Notes under the pieces: model-generated | What the model was told of the DNA's origin: nothing | Database searches by the model: none | What the model saw: only the letters and a program-made list of their open reading frames with translations | DNA from: Rubrobacter sp. | Lineage (GTDB): Bacteria > Actinomycetota > Rubrobacteria > Rubrobacterales > Rubrobacteraceae | Direction: 5' to 3' | DNA: 17,287 nt | Assembly: GCA_016781885.1 (NCBI GenBank) | Contig: JADDPM010000033.1 | Location: 1 to 17,287 of the forward strand | Made by a program: the position numbers and the translations under genes | Shown: piece after piece, positions 13,700-17,287 of the stretch | Numbering within the stretch: the first letter of the stretch is position 1 | How the letters are laid out: the number at the start of each line of letters is the position of its first letter

Positions 13700-14358
13700 G
13701 GTTTCTCCTTCCCGCTACGCCCCTCGCCCAGAGCGTAGATCTCGCGCAATATAGTCCCCGCTACCTCCCTGCGCTCTCTCTTATCACTCTTCGCGTTGTT
13801 TGTATTATGTGGGTATATCGGGTCGCCTATGTAGACGTGGAGTTTGGTGTTCTTGAGGCGTTGGAGGGGATTTGGAACTTTGTCGACGAAGACTGGGAGT
13901 ATCGGGGCGTTCGAGCGGGCGGAGATCATGGCGATCCCGCTCTTGGGCGCCTCTTCGGGGTCGTAGCCTTTGCGGCGGGTGCCTTCGGGGAAGATGCCTA
14001 AAGCCCAGTTCGCGGCCAGGAGGGCGAGGGAGGTCTTGAGCGCGGCGCGGGCGCCTTTCTGGCGGTCCACGGGGAAGGCGCCGATGAAGAAGAATAGCCT
14101 GTCAAAGGGGGAGGTAAAGAGCTCCTTTTTCGCCATCCACTGTATTCTTCGGGGGACGGCCATCGAGACGAGAACAGGGTCGGCGTACCGGCGATGGTTG
14201 GACGCGACTATGAGCGGGCCTTCCTTGGGCACCTTCTCCGCGCCGTGAACCGTGAAGCCGAACAGGATCCACCCGAGCAGGACCATAGCGCGCCTGAAGA
14301 GGCGGTACCGGGGCGACAAGCCGCGTGAGATGCCCTTCTCTAGCCTCCCGGCCTCCAT
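13696..14358 (-). CDS. plsC: 1-acyl-sn-glycerol-3-phosphate acyltransferase (PlsC family)
   Basis: This membrane-associated acyltransferase makes phosphatidic acid from lysophosphatidic acid. It has 220 residues. A hydrophobic segment lies at 24-36 (MVLLGWILFGFTV). The catalytic HX4D motif is NHRRYAD (H55, D60), motif II is FPVDR (95-99), motif III is FPEGTR (123-128), and a proline-bearing motif IV (APILPVFV) sits at 151-158. It lies between cmk and der, a common actinobacterial arrangement; the gap to cmk is 6 bases and the stop overlaps der by 4. AGGAG lies about 15 bases before ATG 14358, rather far, so coupling is likely. Coding-strand composition flips from C-rich to G-rich near residue 185, at an ATAATAC site, and the last 35 residues are highly charged. 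Confidence 0.93.
   Translation of the reverse strand: MEAGRLEKGISRGLSPRYRLFRRAMVLLGWILFGFTVHGAEKVPKEGPLIVASNHRRYADPVLVSMAVPRRIQWMAKKELFTSPFDRLFFFIGAFPVDRQKGARAALKTSLALLAANWALGIFPEGTRRKGYDPEEAPKSGIAMISARSNAPILPVFVDKVPNPLQRLKNTKLHVYIGDPIYPHNTNNAKSDKRERREVAGTILREIYALGEGRSGKEKP
13802..13808 (-). repeat. ATAATAC motif, copy 5 (inside plsC)
   Basis: On the coding strand it reads CATAATAC in the CAT-AAT-AC phase (His-Asn-Thr, residues 184-186). On the + strand bases 13741-13800 have 24 C and 9 G, and bases 13821-13880 have 7 C and 24 G: one of the cleanest flips in the window. Confidence 0.6.
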
Positions 14359-14364
14359 ACCGTT

Positions 14365-15042
14365 CTAGACGTCTCCTGGGAAGTCGCCGGTAGTGTCGCG
14401 CTCGCGGGCGAGATCTACGACGCGGGAGACGACCTCTTCGAGGGAGAGCTCCGTGGTGTCGAGGACGACGGCACCGGGGGCGGGCACGAGGGGCGATGCC
14501 TCGCGCTCGGAGTCGCGTCTGTCGCGCGTGTCTATGGCTTTGCGGATGCGATCCAACTCCCCCTCGCGTCCGGTCTGGTAGGCGCGGCGGCGGGCTCGCT
14601 CCTCTGGCGAGGCCGAGAGGAATACCTTCAGATCCGCCCCAGGCAAGACCACGGTCCCGATGTCCCGCCCCTCGACGACAGCCCCGCCGGGGGCCTTCTC
14701 CGCCGCCAGCCGCTGCCTCTCGACGAGGACCTCTCTGAGCCGGGGGTGGGCGCTGACCCTGGAGGCAGCAGCGGCCACCTCGGGGGCCCGGAGGGCGTCG
14801 TCTGGGATGGGCTCACCCTCGTAAAAGACGCCGGCCTCCGCGAGGTCCATACGCTCTCCTACCACGGCTAGAGCTGCGCCGTCGTCGAGGTCGATCTCCT
14901 CGCGGAGCGCTAAGAGGGCGACGGCCCGGTAGGTGGCGCCCGTGTTCAGGTTGACCAGGCCCAGGCGTTCGGCGGCGGCCCGGGCCACCGAGCTCTTGCC
15001 GCTCCCGGCGGGGCCGTCTATGGCTACGATGAGTCCTCCCAT
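14365..15042 (-). CDS. cmk: Cytidylate kinase
   Basis: Cmk phosphorylates CMP and dCMP with ATP. It has 225 residues, normal for the family. Visible are the P-loop DGPAGSGKSS (9-18), LNTGATYRAVALLAL (32-46, usually LDTGAMYRA), VVEGRDIGTVVLPGADLKVFLSASPEERARRR (121-152, with the RDIGTVV signature), and the lid and dinucleotide region TRDRRDSEREASPL (about 171-184). The ATG at 15042 is supported by the immediate VAIDGPAGSGKSS. It lies 33 bases after aroA and 6 bases before plsC in the same operon; aroA-cmk adjacency is very common among bacteria. Confidence 0.96.
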   Translation of the reverse strand: MGGLIVAIDGPAGSGKSSVARAAAERLGLVNLNTGATYRAVALLALREEIDLDDGAALAVVGERMDLAEAGVFYEGEPIPDDALRAPEVAAAASRVSAHPRLREVLVERQRLAAEKAPGGAVVEGRDIGTVVLPGADLKVFLSASPEERARRRAYQTGREGELDRIRKAIDTRDRRDSEREASPLVPAPGAVVLDTTELSLEEVVSRVVDLARERDTTGDFPGDV

Positions 15043-15075
15043 TGGCTGCTGAGTATAGCCGAAAGCCCGCGTGCT

Positions 15076-16428
15076 TTATCGCAGGGAGCCCAACCTCTGG
15101 AAGTAGTCGGGGAAGGTCTTGGTTACGCAACCGGGGTCCTGTATACGTATCCCCGGCGTTACGAGTCCGGTTACTGCGAAGGCCATCGCCATACGGTGAT
15201 CGCCGTAGGTCCTCACGAGGGCCGGATGCACGGGACCAGGCTCTATCCGCAGCCCGTCGCGCCGCTCTTCCACCCTTATCCCGAGACGCGTCAACTCGGT
15301 AGCCACGGCGCTTATACGATCGGTCTCCTGGTGGCGGGTGTGCTCGACGTTTCTTATGTTCGTCGGCCCTGTGGCGAAGGGGGCTATGGCGGCCAGCGTC
15401 ATCATGGTGTCCGAGAAGGGGTTCATATCCACCTCTACTCCCCGCAACCGCTCCGGCCCGCGCACCGCGACGGAGTCCGCGTGCATCCGCACGTCGCAGC
15501 CCATCTCCTCCAGCACCTCCGTGAACCTCATGTCCCCCTGCATGGAGCCTGCGCCGAGACCCGGTATCTCCACCCGACCCCCCGTGACGGCAGCCGCCGC
15601 CATGAAGTACGAGGCCCCCGAGGCGTCCGGCTCGATGGCGTAACTACGGGATCTGTAGGAGTCGGGCGAGACGGCGAACCGCCTGTAGCCCTCCCCCACC
15701 TCTACCTCTACCCCGAACGTGTTCATGACCTCTACCGTAATACCTACATACGGGCTGGAGACGAGCCCTCCTTCGACCTCCAGCACCACCTCCTCGGCGG
15801 CGTATGGCGCGGCCATGAGGAGCCCGCTCAGAAACTGGCTGCTCTTGCTCCCCCTGACCTTCGCGACCCCACCCTGTAGCCCTCCGCCGCCCAGGATCAG
15901 GGGGAGCCTGCCCTCCTCTCCCGCATACTCGACCCCCGCTCCGAGCCGGCGCATCGCCTCCACCAGGTCCTCGACGGGACGCTCCCGCATCCGGGGCACA
16001 CCGTCGACCAAGTACGGCCCCTCACCCAAAGCGAGCACCGGCGGCAGGAATCTGGCGACGGTCCCCGCGTTCCCCACGAACAGATCCACATCCCTCTCAG
16101 GTATTATGCCTTTTTGTCCTTGTATGGTGGTGATGTCCTTCAGGCGATCGGCTCTTACGGGGAAGCCGAGGCGGACGAGGGCGTCCATGAGCCAGTAGGA
16201 GTCGTCGCTAATGAGAGGGTTCTGTATGGTGGAGGAGCCGTCGGCGAGGGCGGCAACCACGAGGGCGCGGTTGGTGACGCTCTTGGAGCCGGGCACCCGG
16301 ACGGTCGCATTCACAGGGCGTTCGAGCGGGGCTATCTCCAACTCCTCGGGGAAGTCTCCGCGGACGTCTTCGACAAAGAAGTTCACGCCTGGCACGCCAG
16401 CGACAGGCCTCATCGAGGCGCCGCTCAT
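15076..16428 (-). CDS. aroA: 3-phosphoshikimate 1-carboxyvinyltransferase (EPSP synthase)
   Basis: AroA joins phosphoenolpyruvate to shikimate-3-phosphate in the chorismate pathway. It has 450 residues with about 35 extra N-terminal residues before the fold starts. Family motifs in order: VPGSKSVTNRALV (45-57, catalytic-site lysine K49), LFVGNAGTVARFL (116-128), RMRERPVEDL (146-155), KSSQFLSGLLMAAPYA, DASGASYFMAAAAVTGG, HTRHQETDRISAVATEL, TYGDHRMAMAFAVTGL and DPGCVTKTFPDYF. The first ATG 16428 overlaps the upstream stop as ATGA; M6 is an alternative, and the extension could partly be untranslated. Within codons 109-111 there is an ATAATAC site, and the coding strand turns from C-rich or balanced to G-rich around it. 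Confidence 0.96.
   Translation of the reverse strand: MSGASMRPVAGVPGVNFFVEDVRGDFPEELEIAPLERPVNATVRVPGSKSVTNRALVVAALADGSSTIQNPLISDDSYWLMDALVRLGFPVRADRLKDITTIQGQKGIIPERDVDLFVGNAGTVARFLPPVLALGEGPYLVDGVPRMRERPVEDLVEAMRRLGAGVEYAGEEGRLPLILGGGGLQGGVAKVRGSKSSQFLSGLLMAAPYAAEEVVLEVEGGLVSSPYVGITVEVMNTFGVEVEVGEGYRRFAVSPDSYRSRSYAIEPDASGASYFMAAAAVTGGRVEIPGLGAGSMQGDMRFTEVLEEMGCDVRMHADSVAVRGPERLRGVEVDMNPFSDTMMTLAAIAPFATGPTNIRNVEHTRHQETDRISAVATELTRLGIRVEERRDGLRIEPGPVHPALVRTYGDHRMAMAFAVTGLVTPGIRIQDPGCVTKTFPDYFQRLGSLR
16101..16107 (-). repeat. ATAATAC motif, copy 6 (inside aroA)
   Basis: On the coding strand it lies in GGCATAATACCT, in the ATA-ATA-C phase (Ile-Ile-Pro). On the + strand bases 16021-16080 have 24 C and 17 G, and 16141-16200 have 15 C and 25 G. 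The codon phase differs from copies 2-5, so the match is at DNA level. Confidence 0.55.
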
Positions 16429-17123
16429 CGCAGCCCCGCCAGCTCGTCGCGGGTTAGGTGACGGTAGCGGCCCTCGGGCAGAGAACCAAGCTTGACAGGG
16501 CCGACGCGGACGCGTTTCAACTCTTTCAGGTCGAGCCCGGCAGCCTCGCAGGCTCGACGTATTATGCGGTTACGGCCTTCGTGGATGGTCAGGTTCAGGG
16601 TAGTCTGGGCGGGACCACGGCGGAGGTTGGTGAGCTTCGGCGGGAGCATCTTGCCGTCTTGGAGATAGGGGCCGGCGGCCAGGGCGGCGAGGCGTTCTTC
16701 GGAGGCGGGGTTCTTCAGGATCAACTTGTACTCCTTCTCTATCTCCGAGGAGGGGTGGGCGACGCGGTGGGCGAGCGGTCCGTCGTTGGTGAAGAGGAGG
16801 AGTCCGGTGGTTGCGGCGTCGAGACGGCCTATGGGGACGAGACCGGGGATACCTTGAGGCATGAGTTCGGCGACCGCTTTGCGGCCCCGCTCGTCGTTGA
16901 GGGTCGTCAGGTAACCTGCGGGTTTGTTCAGGGCGAGGTAGGCGTGCGTTTTGGGGAGCTCGACGGGCTCACCGTCGAGGAGGATGCTATCGGCGGGAGA
17001 GGCTCTCTCGCCTAGAGTAGCGGTGCGACCGTTCAGTTGTACTCTTCCGGCGGAGATCAGGGCTTCCGCCTTGCGGCGCGAGGGGGCGGCCCCGCTCCGG
17101 GCGAGGAAAGCCTGGAGACGCAT
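16425..17123 (-). CDS. RsuA/RluB/RluE/RluF-family pseudouridine synthase
   Basis: This enzyme converts a specific rRNA uridine to pseudouridine. It has 232 residues. The N-terminal S4 RNA-binding domain is at 1-60 (RLQAFLARSGAAPSRRKAEALISAGRVQLNG). The catalytic domain contains VPIGRLDAATTGLLLFTNDG with the nucleophile D102, ALNKPAGYLTT (64-74) and the family end motif EGRNRIIRRACEAAGLDLKELKRVRVGPVKLGSLPEGRYRHLTRDEL. Its place between scpB and aroA/cmk is where many bacteria carry rluB, so the 23S helix-89 site is likely but not proven. ATG 17123 lies 3 bases after the scpB stop, with GGGAGACGGG as the ribosome-site region. The end overlaps aroA as ATGA. Confidence 0.93.
   Translation of the reverse strand: MRLQAFLARSGAAPSRRKAEALISAGRVQLNGRTATLGERASPADSILLDGEPVELPKTHAYLALNKPAGYLTTLNDERGRKAVAELMPQGIPGLVPIGRLDAATTGLLLFTNDGPLAHRVAHPSSEIEKEYKLILKNPASEERLAALAAGPYLQDGKMLPPKLTNLRRGPAQTTLNLTIHEGRNRIIRRACEAAGLDLKELKRVRVGPVKLGSLPEGRYRHLTRDELAGLR
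16559..16565 (-). repeat. ATAATAC motif, copy 7 (inside the pseudouridine synthase gene)
   Basis: On the coding strand it reads CGC-ATA-ATA-CGT (Arg-Ile-Ile-Arg) inside the conserved GRNRIIRRA motif. The coding strand before it is C-rich; after it the change is weaker than at the other sites. Because the protein motif is conserved, this copy could be forced by amino acids. Confidence 0.4.
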
Positions 17124-17126
17124 GTT

Positions 17127-17287
17127 TTACCCGTCTCCCTCATCACGGGGTTCCACTGAACGTTCGGCGGCGCCGCTTACGCGCTCGCGGACGCGTAAGA
17201 TCTCCGCCTCGTCCACGACATCTTCGAGGGCGGGGAAGTCGTCGCGACTCCGGGCGCCGGCGGCTAGGAGGAAGTCCTCGGTGATGT
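17127..17287 (-). CDS. scpB: Segregation and condensation protein B, C-terminal fragment (5' end outside window)
   Basis: On the minus strand the frame entering at 17285 reads ITEDFLLAAGARSRDDFPALEDVVDEAEILRVRERV and stops at TAA 17129-17127, giving 53 residues. TEDFLL...GARSRDDFPAL matches the typical ScpB end (T-x-EFL-x-x-FGL-x-SL-x-DLP-x-L). ScpB works with ScpA and SMC in chromosome condensation. An unstructured charged tail of about 20 residues follows. The gene ends 3 bases before the pseudouridine synthase start, matching the widespread scpA-scpB-rluB order. Confidence 0.8.
   Translation of the reverse strand, partial: ITEDFLLAAGARSRDDFPALEDVVDEAEILRVRERVSGAAERSVEPRDEGDG

Noticed and set aside
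15196..15879. 227-codon + strand open frame within aroA
   Set aside because: It is antisense to conserved aroA motifs and has no recognisable domain.
1..17287. CRISPR array or long tandem repeats
   Set aside because: No regularly spaced repeats of 20 bases or more were seen anywhere in the window.

Overview
The window reads as a piece of chromosome from a high-GC, deep-branching actinobacterium, most likely Rubrobacter or a close relative. The strongest pointer is a small RsiG-type protein carrying a single, exact E(X)3S(X)2R(X)3Q(X)3D c-di-GMP signature, followed by a GarA-type FHA protein and an FtsR-type MerR regulator. Supporting hints are several GTG/TTG starts, tightly overlapping genes and a likely leaderless promoter. 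The genus is inferred from gene content only.

Region 1 (about 1-5164, + strand): the C-terminal part of a MutL-like GHKL ATPase, then miaB, miaA, hflX and a RibD-C-type reductase, nearly all overlapping or a few bases apart. MiaA and MiaB act in turn on A37 of tRNAs: MiaA prenylates and MiaB methylthiolates. HflX is a ribosome-associated GTPase. The miaB/miaA junction is unusual. miaA has no ATG/GTG/TTG start upstream of its P-loop, and miaB ends in a C_CCC_CCG heptamer just before its stop, in the correct phase for -1 slippage into miaA.

Region 2 (5165-6331): an intergenic region with a long hairpin and a good sigma70-like promoter, followed by two small membrane-anchored or exported proteins. 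They differ over most of their length but share a C-terminal two-cysteine motif (GGCP...CY, C-X11-C). The second also has an Excalibur-like calcium-binding domain and ends inside a perfect 36-bp palindrome.

Region 3 (6332-9322, - strand): a compact regulatory operon in the order rsiG-like, garA-like, ftsR-like, apt, tyrosine recombinase.

Region 4 (9388-12391, - strand): a mannose-1-phosphate guanylyltransferase fused to a degenerate phosphohexomutase, preceded by what looks like the surviving 3' end of a CDP-alcohol phosphatidyltransferase gene and about 300 bp with no recognisable gene.

Region 5 (12392-17287, - strand): a housekeeping operon scpB (partial), rluB-like, aroA, cmk, plsC, der.

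Cutting across the whole window, the 7-mer ATAATAC occurs seven times, always in the sense of the host gene and always inside coding sequence. It uses two different codon phases. At most sites it sits where the coding strand switches from C-rich or balanced to strongly G-rich. Together with the hflX start (TATAATAG), this looks like a repeated DNA-level signal that protein coding does not explain.
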